Translations under genes and position numbers: made by a program
Shown here: in pieces, positions 52,733 to 61,850 of the stretch
How the letters are laid out: every line of letters begins with the position of its first letter
How positions within the stretch are numbered: the stretch's first letter is position 1
The notes under the pieces: model-generated
The model's database searches: none
The model's input: the letters and a program-made list of their open reading frames with translations, nothing else
What the model was told of the DNA's origin: nothing
NCBI RefSeq assembly: GCF_037072025.1
Contig: NZ_JAXHDD010000005.1
Coordinates: 62,001-126,000 of the forward strand
Direction: 5' to 3'
DNA: 64,000 nucleotides
From: Pseudogracilibacillus sp037072025
GTDB taxonomy: Bacteria; Bacillota; Bacilli; Bacillales; Amphibacillaceae

Positions 52733-53522
52733 CAGTTGTCACCCCTTTATTTTCATCCGACATATCATCATTTAAATGCTTCCAAATCTTATCGAAAATC
52801 GGTTGATATTTTGGATGACGTCTCACGAAAAAAGGAGCTTCATTTCGCAATTCTTCTGGAACCTCAAATGTTTTTGCAATTCTTCCAGGAGCAGTTTCCA
52901 TTAAAAAGATACGATCACTCATGGAGATAGCTTCACCTAAATCATGTGTAACAAGAATTGCTGTTTTGTTATATGTTTCCATCAATTTGGCCACTAAATT
53001 TTCCAGTTTTAATTTTGTTACATAATCAAGTGCTGAAAAAGGTTCATCGAATAATAGAATTTCTGGATTAGTTATCAGTGTTCTAACAAGGGCGATTCGT
53101 TGCCGCATCCCGCCTGAAAGTTCAGAAGGGAAATCATTTTCAGTTTCCGCCATATTTACATCTGCTAATAATTGTCTCGCATGTATTTTTGTTTGATCTG
53201 TAATTTGGCCATTGATTTTAGGACCCAGTAATATATTATCCATTACTGTTTTCCACGGAAATAGATAATCTTGTTGTAACATATAACCAATATTTAAAGA
53301 AGAATCTGCTAAAGGTTCATTTTTTAATTTAATATGACCTTCTGTTTGTTGCATTAATCGTGCGATAATAGATAAAATGGTTGATTTTCCACATCCACTA
53401 GGTCCGATAATGGAGACAAACTCACCTTCGTCAATCGACAAGGAAATATCTTCAAGTGCTTTCGTGTATCCAGTTGTTGAAAAGTAATAATGTGACACGT
53501 TATCTAAGGTCAAAAATGCCAT
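52716..53522 (-). CDS. ytlC: ABC transporter ATP-binding protein (YtlC-like)
   Basis: A 268-residue ATPase of the SsuB/TauB group. Walker A GPSGCGKST lies near residue 39, the signature LSGGMRQR near 133, Walker B ILLFDEPFSALD near 153 and the His switch LVTHD near 190. It energises the permease encoded next to it. ATG follows CTAGGGGGAA. Confidence 0.9.
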   Translation of the reverse strand: MAFLTLDNVSHYYFSTTGYTKALEDISLSIDEGEFVSIIGPSGCGKSTILSIIARLMQQTEGHIKLKNEPLADSSLNIGYMLQQDYLFPWKTVMDNILLGPKINGQITDQTKIHARQLLADVNMAETENDFPSELSGGMRQRIALVRTLITNPEILLFDEPFSALDYVTKLKLENLVAKLMETYNKTAILVTHDLGEAISMSDRIFLMETAPGRIAKTFEVPEELRNEAPFFVRRHPKYQPIFDKIWKHLNDDMSDENKGVTTDERNN

Positions 53523-53533
53523 ATATTTTCCCC

Positions 53534-54523
53534 CTAGTCTTGTGTAACCTCATTTGCAATATCTGTATTCACCAACTCATCATATGGTGCATGTTTTGGT
53601 AATTCTCCAGCTTCTTCCATAATATTTTGTAAATTTTCCCAAGCCTCTTCAGTAAGTAATGGGCTTGAAGCAAAAGAACCTTGTTGTTTATACCGATCAA
53701 TAGAGGAAATAAGCATATCTAGTTCCGTATCTTCGAAATAAGGTTGCACTACTTTGGCAATTTCTTCAGCATCCGTTTCTTCTACCCATTGTTGTGCTTT
53801 ATAAATTGCTTTTGTAAAGCTTTTAACTACATCTTCATTTTCATTGATAAAACTTTCTTTCGTCATAAAAACGGTATATGGAATCAGGCCAGATTCTTCA
53901 CCAAATGAAGCGATGACATGACCTTTTCCTTCTTTTTCAAATGTACTAGCAGTTGGTTCAAACAGTTGGACATATTCAGCATCACCGGAGACAAAAGCAC
54001 TTGGAATGTTAGCAAAATCAATATTTTGAAGTAATTCCAAATCTTCGTGTGGATCAATATCATGTTGTTTTAAAACATACTCCCCAACCATTTGCGGCAT
54101 TCCACCTTTTCGTTGCCCTAAGAAAATACTACCTTTTGTATCTTCCCAAGAAAAGTCAGGTTTCTCTGTTTTGGATACTAAAAATGTACCATCCGTTTGT
54201 GTAAGTTGCGCAAAATTAATAACAAGGTCAGATGCGTCTTGTCCGTATACGTAAATAGATGTTTCTGATCCAACAAGAGCGATGTCTGCATTGTCTGATA
54301 GAAGGGCAGTCATTGTTTTATCTCCACCCCAAGTTGTTTGCAGATCAACTTTCAAACCTTCTTCTTCAAAATAACCATTTTCAATTGCAACATATTGTGG
54401 CGTGTAAAAAACAGAACGAGTAACTTCAGCCAGTTTTATTTCTAATACATCATTTGAAGAGCAAGCTGATAGAAAAACTAAAAGTAAGATAAATAAGTAA
54501 CTGACCCATTTGATCATTCTCAT
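53534..54523 (-). CDS. ytlA: Substrate-binding lipoprotein of an NMT1/SsuA-type ABC transporter (YtlA-like)
   Basis: A 329-residue lipoprotein, with lipobox LSAC ending the signal. The body matches NMT1/SsuA-like binding proteins (VFYTPQYVAIENGYFEEEGL near residue 40, DIALVGSETSIYVYG near 90). Such systems import thiamine pyrimidine precursors, sulfonates or nitrate; no TPP riboswitch or sulfur gene is adjacent to decide. ATG 54523 lies 9 bp after AAAGGAG. It is the first gene of the operon. Confidence 0.85.
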   Translation of the reverse strand: MRMIKWVSYLFILLLVFLSACSSNDVLEIKLAEVTRSVFYTPQYVAIENGYFEEEGLKVDLQTTWGGDKTMTALLSDNADIALVGSETSIYVYGQDASDLVINFAQLTQTDGTFLVSKTEKPDFSWEDTKGSIFLGQRKGGMPQMVGEYVLKQHDIDPHEDLELLQNIDFANIPSAFVSGDAEYVQLFEPTASTFEKEGKGHVIASFGEESGLIPYTVFMTKESFINENEDVVKSFTKAIYKAQQWVEETDAEEIAKVVQPYFEDTELDMLISSIDRYKQQGSFASSPLLTEEAWENLQNIMEEAGELPKHAPYDELVNTDIANEVTQD

Positions 54524-54611
54524 CTGATGCAACTCCTTTATCTTTTTCGTATATCAACATTAGCCTATGCAAAAGGGAATTTATGTGTGTCAAAAATTAG
54601 TTGGGAGAGGA

Positions 54612-54796
54612 TTCAAGTCGGGGTTGCAGTTGCTCAGGTCGAGGTGAAGGTTGCTCAAGTCGAGGTGAAAGTTGCTCAGGTCGAGGTGAAAGTTGCTCAA
54701 GTCGAGGTGAAAGTTGCTCAAGTTAGAGGTGAAAGTTGCTCAGGTCGAGGGTGAAGTTGCTCAAGTCGAGGTGAAAGTTGCTCAAGTTAGAGGTGT
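54612..54796. repeat. 21-bp tandem repeat, about eight copies
   Basis: Units of the type GTTGCTCAAGTCGAGGTGAAA start near 54629, 54650, 54671, 54692, 54713, 54735, 54755 and 54777, with variants CAGGTCGAGG and CAAGTTAGAGG. The period is a multiple of three, so a long open frame (AQVEVKV repeats) arises; it has no ribosome site and changes frame near the end. It lies between the divergent ytlA start and the pckA terminator. Confidence 0.88.
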
Positions 54797-54805
54797 ATGT
54801 TCATA

Positions 54806-54836
54806 TAAAAAACCGACTCAACATATGAGTCGGTTT
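54806..54836 (-). terminator. Terminator of pckA
   Basis: Read on the minus strand, AAACCGACTCA pairs with TGAGTCGGTTT, followed by T5. Confidence 0.85.
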
Positions 54837-54848
54837 GTAAATAATGTG

Positions 54849-56435
54849 TTATTTATGGATTGGACCGGCTTGCTTTATATTTTCACTAGCATTTGTAAAT
54901 TTTTCGAAGTTTTGATGGAATTCTCTAGCTAAGTTTTGAGCAGTTTTATCATAGGCGTCTTTATCTGCCCATGTATTTCTTGGAATTAACACTTCATCAG
55001 GAACCCCTGGTACATGTGCAGGAATATTTAAACCGAAAATATCATCTTGAATTGTTTCAATTGTATTTAACTCACCCTCAAGGGCAGCATGAATCATTGC
55101 ACGAGTGTAAGATAATTTCATTCGGCTACCTACTCCGTATGGGCCTCCAGTCCATCCTGTATTTACTAAAAATACATTTGCGTTATACTGGTCAATTTTT
55201 TCACCAAGCATTTGTGCATATTTATCAGGTGAAAGTGGTAAGAATGGTGAACCGAAACAAGCTGAGAATGTAGCTTCGGGTTCCGTGATTCCACGCTCTG
55301 TACCAGCTAATTTACTTGTGTAACCACTTAAGAAATGGTACATTGCTTGTTCTTTCGTTAATTTACTAATCGGTGGTAATGTACCAGATGCGTCCGCTGT
55401 TAAGAAAATAATTGTGTTTGGATGTCCTGCAACACTTGGCTTAACAATATTGTCAATATTCTCTAGTGGGTAAGCAGCTCGTGTGTTTTCTGTTAAGCTT
55501 GTATCTGAATAATCTGGTTCACGTGAATTATCATCTAATACGACATTTTCCAAAACAGAGCCGAAACGAATAGCGTCATATATTTGTGGTTCTTTTTCTT
55601 GAGATAGATCCACACATTTGGCATAGCATCCACCTTCAATGTTGAAAACACCATTTGGACTCCAACCATGTTCATCATCACCAATTAATTTACGGTAAGG
55701 ATCTGCTGATAGCGTTGTTTTTCCAGTACCTGAAAGACCGAAAAACAATGCTACATCGCCTTCTTCTCCAACGTTAGCAGAACAATGCATAGAAAGCACA
55801 TTTTGCCGTGGTAGTAAGTAATTCATGACAGAAAAGATTGATTTTTTAATTTCCCCTGCATATTCTGTTCCACCTATAAGAACGATGCGTTTTTTAAATG
55901 AGATGACGATAAATGTTTCAGAGTTTGTGCCATCTTCTTCTGGATTTGCTGTACAAGTAGGAGCAGATAAAACAGTAAATTCAGATTTGTGATTATGCAA
56001 TTCAGTCTTATCTGGAATAATAAATAACTGGCGTGCAAATAGATTATGCCACGCATATTCATTAATTACTTCTACGGGTAGACGGAATTTCTCATCAGCA
56101 CCTGCAAATCCTTTAAAAGAAAATAATTCATTTTTGCTTTTTAAATGGTTGATCACTTTCTGATAAAGTTTTTCAAATGAAACTTCATCAAGGGGTTGAT
56201 TTACCGCTCCCCAATCTACAATATTTTCCGAGACATCATCTCTTACGATAAAACGGTCTTTAGGAGAGCGCCCTGTATATTTACCTGTCGTAGCCTGAAC
56301 TGCTCCCGTTGCAGTTAAAACTCCTTCTTCTCTCGATAAAATCTTTTCAACCAATAACGGAACAGATAAATTTGTATGCAGTTTATTATTCGTTTCAAAT
56401 TCATGAGTTTCGATTGAATTTGCAGTCATGTTCAT
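54849..56435 (-). CDS. pckA: Phosphoenolpyruvate carboxykinase (ATP)
   Basis: A 528-residue ATP-dependent PEPCK (oxaloacetate plus ATP to PEP, the first committed gluconeogenic step). The P-loop FFGLSGTGKTTLS lies near residue 235, the metal and substrate site LIGDDEHGW near 255, and the N-terminal TGRSPKDRFIV near 53. Length is standard. ATG follows AGGAAGG. It is divergent from metK, as in B. subtilis. Confidence 0.97.
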   Translation of the reverse strand: MNMTANSIETHEFETNNKLHTNLSVPLLVEKILSREEGVLTATGAVQATTGKYTGRSPKDRFIVRDDVSENIVDWGAVNQPLDEVSFEKLYQKVINHLKSKNELFSFKGFAGADEKFRLPVEVINEYAWHNLFARQLFIIPDKTELHNHKSEFTVLSAPTCTANPEEDGTNSETFIVISFKKRIVLIGGTEYAGEIKKSIFSVMNYLLPRQNVLSMHCSANVGEEGDVALFFGLSGTGKTTLSADPYRKLIGDDEHGWSPNGVFNIEGGCYAKCVDLSQEKEPQIYDAIRFGSVLENVVLDDNSREPDYSDTSLTENTRAAYPLENIDNIVKPSVAGHPNTIIFLTADASGTLPPISKLTKEQAMYHFLSGYTSKLAGTERGITEPEATFSACFGSPFLPLSPDKYAQMLGEKIDQYNANVFLVNTGWTGGPYGVGSRMKLSYTRAMIHAALEGELNTIETIQDDIFGLNIPAHVPGVPDEVLIPRNTWADKDAYDKTAQNLAREFHQNFEKFTNASENIKQAGPIHK

Positions 56436-56649
56436 TGCCCTAACCTTCCTTTACAAGTACTTAATTCTGAATATAGTATAACACATTAACTTAAATAGTC
56501 CATACTAAATATAATGCGAATTAATTATACCTTAGATAGATATTTGATTATATAGCATATTATCCATATTATATACAGATTGTGCAATAGTTAAAGAAAA
56601 TCGTTACAAATTTGTGAAATAAATCACATTCGCATGAAAATACAGTTGT

Positions 56650-56679
56650 TTGACAACTTTAGACACTTTAGTGTAAGCT
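56650..56679 (+). promoter_or_regulatory. Candidate sigma-A promoter of metK
   Basis: TTGACA (56650-56655) with an 18-bp spacer to the weak TAAGCT (56674-56679), just before the riboswitch. Confidence 0.5.
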
Positions 56680-56693
56680 ATTTTTAACGGACT

Positions 56694-56800
56694 CTCTTAT
56701 TAGGAGTTGGTGGAGGGACAGACCCGAGGAAGCCCAGCAACCATCACAATATGTGAAAAGGTGCTAACCTGATGCAAGGACTTTCCTTGAACAATAAGAG
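56694..56800 (+). promoter_or_regulatory. SAM-I (S-box) riboswitch of metK
   Basis: P1 CTCTTAT (56694-56700) pairs with ATAAGAG (56794-56800). The core motifs are GGTGGAGGGACAGACCC, AAGCCCAGCAACC and AAGGTGCTAACCTGATGCAA. A terminator follows within 10 bp. Confidence 0.96.
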
Positions 56801-56809
56801 TGAAAGGCA

Positions 56810-56847
56810 TTTCCTTTCCTCTATTATTAGATGGAAGGGATTTTTTA
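56810..56847 (+). terminator. Riboswitch-controlled terminator of metK
   Basis: TTTCCTTTCCTCTA pairs imperfectly with TAGATGGAAGGGA, followed by T6. Confidence 0.82.
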
Positions 56848-56934
56848 TTTTCTCTCGTTTATAATAAACAAGAATTCCTTTAAAACCTAATTATTTTTGA
56901 GCTCCGTGTACTATATAGTAGGAGGCTTTTATTT

Positions 56935-58131
56935 ATGGTAAAAAATCGTCATTTGTTCACATCTGAATCGGTTACAGAGGGACATCCTGATAAGATTTGT
57001 GATCAAATTTCAGATGCAATTTTAGATGACATATTAACGGACGACCCTAAAGCACGTGTTGCTTGTGAAACAATGGTTACCACTGGGCTCGTATTAGTAG
57101 CAGGCGAAATTACCACTACAACATACGTTGACATCCCAAAAATAGTTCGAAAAACGATATCGGAAATTGGTTATACACGAGCAAAATATGGATTTGACGC
57201 ACAGACATGTTCTGTACTTACTGCAATTGATGAACAATCTCCAGATATTGCAAGTGGTGTGGACACAGCGCTTGAAGCTAGAGATGGAAATAAAGATAAT
57301 AACATAATCGGTGCAGGTGACCAAGGATTGATGTTTGGTTTTGCTTGTGATGAAACAGAGGAGTTAATGCCGTTACCTATTTTTTTAGCTCATCGTTTAG
57401 CTAAAAAGTTAACAGAAGTTCGAAAAAATGGAACGCTTTCCTATTTACGCCCAGACGGAAAATCGCAAGTTACCATAGAGTATGATGATAAAGACAAGCC
57501 AGTTCGAGTGGATACAATCGTCATTTCTACTCAACATCATCAAGATGTAACACTTGATCAGATAGATAAAGATCTAATGAAATATGTAATAGAACCTGTT
57601 GTACCAAGTTTTTTATTAGATGAGAATACAAAATATTTTATAAATCCTTCTGGTAGGTTCGTAATTGGAGGTCCCCAAGGAGATGCTGGATTAACAGGGA
57701 GAAAAATTATCGTTGATACGTATGGAGGATATGCAAGACATGGTGGTGGGGCATTTAGTGGGAAGGATCCAACGAAAGTTGACCGATCAGCTGCATATGC
57801 AGCAAGATATGTAGCAAAAAATATTGTCGCTGCTCATTTAGCAGAAAAATGTGAAGTGCAACTTGCATATGCTATTGGTGTAGCTGAACCAGTTTCTATT
57901 TCCGTTAATGCATTCGGTACAGGAAAAGTTACGGAAGAAAAGCTTGTTGAAGTAATCCGAAACACGTTTGATTTAAGCCCAGCAGGAATCATTACGATGT
58001 TGGACTTACAAAAACCAATTTATCGACAAACCGCAGCATACGGTCACTTTGGTCGCCATGATTTGTATTTACCTTGGGAACAAACAGATAAAGTGGAAGA
58101 TATACGAAAATCATTATTAGAGTATGTTTAA
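56935..58131 (+). CDS. metK: S-adenosylmethionine synthetase
   Basis: A 398-residue enzyme making SAM from methionine and ATP. Signature segments are FTSESVTEGHPDKICDQISD at the N-terminus, GAGDQGLMFG near residue 121, and GGGAFSGKDPTKVDRS near 277. ATG follows TAGGAGG by 11 bp. It is regulated by the S-box leader and ends in a good terminator; asnB-type and ytoA genes follow downstream as in B. subtilis. Confidence 0.98.
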   Translation: MVKNRHLFTSESVTEGHPDKICDQISDAILDDILTDDPKARVACETMVTTGLVLVAGEITTTTYVDIPKIVRKTISEIGYTRAKYGFDAQTCSVLTAIDEQSPDIASGVDTALEARDGNKDNNIIGAGDQGLMFGFACDETEELMPLPIFLAHRLAKKLTEVRKNGTLSYLRPDGKSQVTIEYDDKDKPVRVDTIVISTQHHQDVTLDQIDKDLMKYVIEPVVPSFLLDENTKYFINPSGRFVIGGPQGDAGLTGRKIIVDTYGGYARHGGGAFSGKDPTKVDRSAAYAARYVAKNIVAAHLAEKCEVQLAYAIGVAEPVSISVNAFGTGKVTEEKLVEVIRNTFDLSPAGIITMLDLQKPIYRQTAAYGHFGRHDLYLPWEQTDKVEDIRKSLLEYV

Positions 58132-58136
58132 AAAAG

Positions 58137-58186
58137 AAGCTTGACTTATCGTTATTCATCAAATAACTGTAAGACAAGCTTTTTCA
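58137..58186 (+). terminator. Terminator of metK
   Basis: AAGCTTGACTTA pairs with TAAGACAAGCTT, followed by T4. Confidence 0.8.
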
Positions 58187-58224
58187 ATTCAGTTACCTGT
58201 CCTCATTTGGTTTCTAATTTCAAA

Positions 58225-58960
58225 TTATTTTTCCAAAGACTGAATAAACTTGTCCTCCTTTTGAAATACGTTGCTTAAATGTTCATGTATCAGTAGGATG
58301 GACTGATAAATGGCACTTCTTTTGCTTCAGGATAATGAGGTGGCGTCGTACCAATCATATCTTTAGCATCGTACAAACTTTGAATTTCCCCGATAGCAAA
58401 TCGTCCCACTACTACAGCACCTAAGCATAAACTTTCATAACTTATCGGCACTGATAAAAATGTAAGAACAGACTTTAAATTAAAGAAAAATCCTCTATCG
58501 TTGCTCGTATGAGATTTGCTTTTGTATGATGAATGCTAAGCCAAAAAAGGAACCTTTTGCATTTGCGTCCCAAATGGGGGCGCACTCGCCTGAGTAAGTA
58601 AGGATGGAAGATAAGTCCCACAGCTCCTGGTTTTAACTTTTTCTGCCATAGCAGTAATGAAATCATATGGGTCTTTTTCTTTATCTTTCGCATGCTTTGT
58701 TTCTGTTTTTGTTTGTGCAAGTTGATCACGAACCCATCTTAAAACAACTCCACCATTATTGACAGGCTCACTTATTGTTCAGTGATCATTAAATAATGGG
58801 TACAGAACGTACGCCCTTTCGAATAAATGACTGGAGCATTGGATGCTGTGCGTATGGAACCACTTGTCCCAATCGTTACAGCGGCAATTCCTTTCTCAAA
58901 AGCGTTTAAACCGACATAAGAGAGCACACCATCGCTTGAACTGATAAAAACTGATAATTC
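58225..58960 (-). pseudogene. gntK: Gluconokinase (FGGY kinase) remnant with several frameshifts
   Basis: Read on the minus strand in changing frames, a kinase of the gluconokinase type appears: SDGVLSYVGLNAFEKGIAAV and TIGTSGSIRT (about 58955-58840), then NNGGVVLRWVRDQL (about 58760-58718), GLIFHPYLL and GSFFGLSIHHTKANLIRATI (about 58640-58500), then SLCLGAVVVGRFAIGEIQSL, MIGTTPPHYPE, and finally EHLSNVFQKEDKF to TAA at 58225. At least three frame changes and an N-terminal deletion show it is dead. Confidence 0.85.
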
Positions 58961-59218
58961 CGGTTCGACAAAAAATACGTTGGAAGTGTTGGATGCTTTA
59001 ATGGAAAATAAAGTACCGATAATTGCGATTATAAATTTTGCAAAGTCTCCTTTATCAAAAAAAAAGCGGATATATCACTATTTACTATCTCAGAAGAAAC
59101 AGATATTCGTTCGGAGGCTCTTTCGTCACGGATTGCTCATTTAACGATTATGAATAAAGAAAAAGGAACAGAAGCGCTAAATCGAATGAGACGAGCGATT
59201 TTGGTGAAGAGGATATAG
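58938..59218 (+). pseudogene. RpiR-family regulator remnant (SIS domain)
   Basis: The plus strand reads SDNSGSTKNTLEVLDALMEN, KVPIIAIINFAKSPL, ADISLFTISEETDIRSEALS, SRIAHLTI, then NKEKGTEALNRMRRAIL to TAG 59216. This is the C-terminal half of an RpiR-type sugar-phosphate-sensing repressor. The HTH domain and first SIS part are missing, and about ten residues after AHLTI are lost. It abuts the gluconokinase remnant at a deletion junction, so both probably come from a lost gluconate locus. Confidence 0.8.
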
Positions 59219-59243
59219 TTGTAACATTATTTGGCGAAAAATT

Positions 59244-59282
59244 AAAAGCAACCAAAGCTCGTAATATAGCTAGGTTGCTTTT
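59244..59282 (+). terminator. Terminator after the RpiR remnant
   Basis: AAAAGCAACC pairs with GGTTGCTTTT, with inner GCTC/GAGC-like pairing. Probably the original terminator of the lost regulator gene. Confidence 0.7.
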
Positions 59283-59601
59283 GAAATTTAAACATCTAAA
59301 CCTAAATCCGATTCTTTTTATCCTCATTAATCGTTGCTTTTTTCGCAACAAAAACGGAAATTTGCATCTGTGGTTTATTATTATGGAGGATGTTCAAACG
59401 TACTTATAGTGATATATCATGACAAACTCCAAAATATAAGTTACGTAATCATAGTATAGATATAATGTAATTATGACAAAATAATGAAACATTATAAAAA
59501 AATACTTAAATATTCAGTAAATAGTATATTCAATATTGTTTGTAAATTAAACACATGGTATTATATTACTTAAAATAGAAGAAAAAGGAAGATGAATAAA
59601 C
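59283..59601. other. Non-coding gap before the asnB-like gene
   Basis: AT-rich. A fragment GGAGGATGTTCAAACG at 59383 is the outer end of the MITE-like family. No gene is supported; the promoter of the asnB-like gene must lie here but is not placed. Confidence 0.45.
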
Positions 59602-61485
59602 ATGAGTCAATTCGTTGGGGGTTATTATGAGGTCACGAATGTAAAACATGAAAAATTACAGTCAAGTTTAACAGAAACAATTTCCGGCAGTGTTTCTAAT
59701 ACGAAAAAACATTTTATAAATGAGGAACACTTTTTCTTAGGCTATGATGTAGAGAAGGGAACAGAAGAAAAAGGAAAATATTTTTATGATGACCAATTTC
59801 ACGTTTATTTTGATGGTGAGTGTTACAATGCAGAAAAATTAAAGTGGAGGATTAATGAAGATATACACATCGAGGGACCGTATATGCCAGAAATAATTGC
59901 GAAGTTATTTCGTACATATTATACGGATGTGTTTGAGTTTATTATCGGGAAATTTTCCCTTATTATATGGGATAAAAAAAATAAAACCATATATGGTGCT
60001 CGTGATCATTTTGGGGTAAAGCCACTGTTTTATCACGAAAATGATAAAACATTTATTTTTTCCTCTAGCAAAAAGGGAATTGTGCTATTTCTAGGAAAAG
60101 AGGCTATAGATCCAGAAGCATTACAACATTATTTTAGCTTTCAATATGTTCCTGAACCATTCACGTTAACAAAAGGGGTACATATGGTTCATCCAGGCAC
60201 TTACTTTATCAAATCGGAGGATCACCCAATTCAATTTATTCGTTATTGGAAGGCAACGTTTAATCCAATACATACCGATAAAAATTATTGGGTTACAGAA
60301 ATTAGAAACGTAATGTTGGAGAAAGTTAAGGCATATATGAAAAATGAAAACAAACGGATTGGTAACTTTTTGTCTGGTGGAATTGATTCTACCTTAATTG
60401 TTTCATTAGCGAAGCAAATCAAACAAGACATAAAAACGTTTTCTGTCGGCTTTGAACAGGAGGGGTTTTCTGAGGTAGGACTAGCTCAAGAGACGGCTAC
60501 AAAATTAGAAGTGGAAAATATTTCAACAATCATTACACCAGAACAATATGTAGATAAAATACCAGAAATTATTTGGCAGTTAGATGATCCTTTAGCAGAC
60601 CCTTCTTGTGTCCCACTATATTTTGTTGCAAAAGAAGCTAGCAAGCATGTTGATATCGTTTTATCTGGTGAAGGAGCCGATGAGTTGTTTGGTGGCTACA
60701 ATATTTATCGAGAGCCAACATCATTAAAAATATTTGATTATATCCCGAAACAGATAAGGCGTGCACTTCGCCAATATGCTCAACATTTACCAAAACATGT
60801 AAGAGGAAAGAGCTTTATAATAAGAGGAACAACACCATTAAACGAGCGTTATATCGGTAATGCGAAAATGTTTGAAGAAGAAGAAAAACAACATTTTTTA
60901 CACTATTTTGATGAAAATGTCTCCTACAAACAGATCACAGGGCAACTTTTTGAACATGTAAAGGATGAGCCGCTCGTTTCCCAAATGCAATATATTGATA
61001 TAAATACTTGGTTATGCGGTGATATTTTGCTAAAAGCTGAAAAGTTGTCTCAAGCTAATGGAATTGAGATACGCATGCCATTTATGGATAAGGAAGTGTT
61101 CGAACTTGCTAGTAAAATTCCAGTAGAACTAAAAGTCACTAATCTAACGACAAAATATATATTGCGAGAGGCATCACGAGGTATTGTCCCCGACCATGTT
61201 CTTCACCGGAAAAAGCTTGGTTTTCCTGTTCCTATTCGTCATTGGTTAAAACGAGAATTAAATGGATGGGCAAAACAAGTCATTGCGGAAAGTGAGGTAG
61301 AGGAATACATTAATAAATCATATGTTAACAATCTACTTGATACACATTGTAAGGGAAATGCTGATTATAGTAGGAAGATATGGACATTTTTAATATTCAT
61401 GGTGTGGCATCAAGTATTTATAGAGGGGAAATATAATTTTTCTAAGCAAAAAGTGGAGCAAATCAATAATCGTATTTATGTGTAA
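59602..61485 (+). CDS. asnB: Asparagine synthetase-like protein with degenerate glutaminase domain
   Basis: A 627-residue AsnB homologue in the standard metK-asnB position. The synthetase half is well kept: PP-loop FLSGGIDST (258-263), FSVGFEQEGFSE, LSGEGADELFGGY, and KLGFPVPIRHWLK. The glutaminase half is not: Cys2 is Ser (MSQFVGG instead of MCGFVG), the HRGPDD and RRLSIID motifs are missing, FNGEIYN is FDGECYN (70-76), and the TDTEV segment is replaced. It should not use glutamine; ammonia-dependent synthesis or another role is inferred. Ribosome site AAAGGAAG. Confidence 0.88.
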   Translation: MSQFVGGYYEVTNVKHEKLQSSLTETISGSVSNTKKHFINEEHFFLGYDVEKGTEEKGKYFYDDQFHVYFDGECYNAEKLKWRINEDIHIEGPYMPEIIAKLFRTYYTDVFEFIIGKFSLIIWDKKNKTIYGARDHFGVKPLFYHENDKTFIFSSSKKGIVLFLGKEAIDPEALQHYFSFQYVPEPFTLTKGVHMVHPGTYFIKSEDHPIQFIRYWKATFNPIHTDKNYWVTEIRNVMLEKVKAYMKNENKRIGNFLSGGIDSTLIVSLAKQIKQDIKTFSVGFEQEGFSEVGLAQETATKLEVENISTIITPEQYVDKIPEIIWQLDDPLADPSCVPLYFVAKEASKHVDIVLSGEGADELFGGYNIYREPTSLKIFDYIPKQIRRALRQYAQHLPKHVRGKSFIIRGTTPLNERYIGNAKMFEEEEKQHFLHYFDENVSYKQITGQLFEHVKDEPLVSQMQYIDINTWLCGDILLKAEKLSQANGIEIRMPFMDKEVFELASKIPVELKVTNLTTKYILREASRGIVPDHVLHRKKLGFPVPIRHWLKRELNGWAKQVIAESEVEEYINKSYVNNLLDTHCKGNADYSRKIWTFLIFMVWHQVFIEGKYNFSKQKVEQINNRIYV

Positions 61486-61532
61486 TCAATTTTTCTATGT
61501 AACTAGTAGAAGTAATGAATATGATTATATAA

Positions 61533-61780
61533 GAGGATGTTCAAAAAGTTCGGTAAAAATGACACTGCGAATTTCGCACGAATGCTTGTTTCTCCGCTCC
61601 TTGAAAAAGGAAAGCACTTTTTCTACGTGCTAGAAGCGTTTCCTTGGAAAAGAAGATCACTTTTCCTGCGTGCCAGATCTTTGCTCATGTATCTAAATGC
61701 ATACATTCCGCTGCTCGAAACTGCATGCACTATAATGCATACATTCCGCTGCTCGAAACTGCATGCACTATAAGGAGAAT
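61533..61780. mobile_element. MITE-like element, copy C (right end not found)
   Basis: Starts GAGGATGTTCAAAAAGTTCGG and TAAAAATGACACTGCGA like copy A, but the inverted right end is not visible. The interior differs from copy A and holds palindromic AGGAAAGC and TTTCCTTGG-type segments and a perfect 38-bp duplication at its right side. Confidence 0.65.
61698..61773. repeat. Perfect 38-bp tandem duplication
   Basis: The unit starting TGCATACATTCCGCTGCTCG and ending CATGCACTATAA occurs at 61698-61735 and again, identical, at 61736-61773. It is inside MITE-like copy C. Confidence 0.95.
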
Positions 61781-61850
61781 AAATTTTTTATTACATTGAA
61801 ATAGCCGAAAATAAGTGAAAAGCGAAAATCAAAAAGAGCAAGCAATTTAT

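Noticed and set aside
54527..54754. Repetitive AQVEVKV protein
   Set aside because: It is a product of the in-phase 21-bp repeat; it lacks a ribosome site and overlaps the ytlA start region.
58475..58729. Stand-alone 84-residue gene
   Set aside because: It is a fragment of the frameshifted gluconokinase remnant (GLIFHPYLL and FFGLSIHHTKANLIRATI in shifting frames).
61537..61773. Frame of 78 codons in the last intergenic region
   Set aside because: It runs through the MITE-like element and its 38-bp duplication without a start signal.
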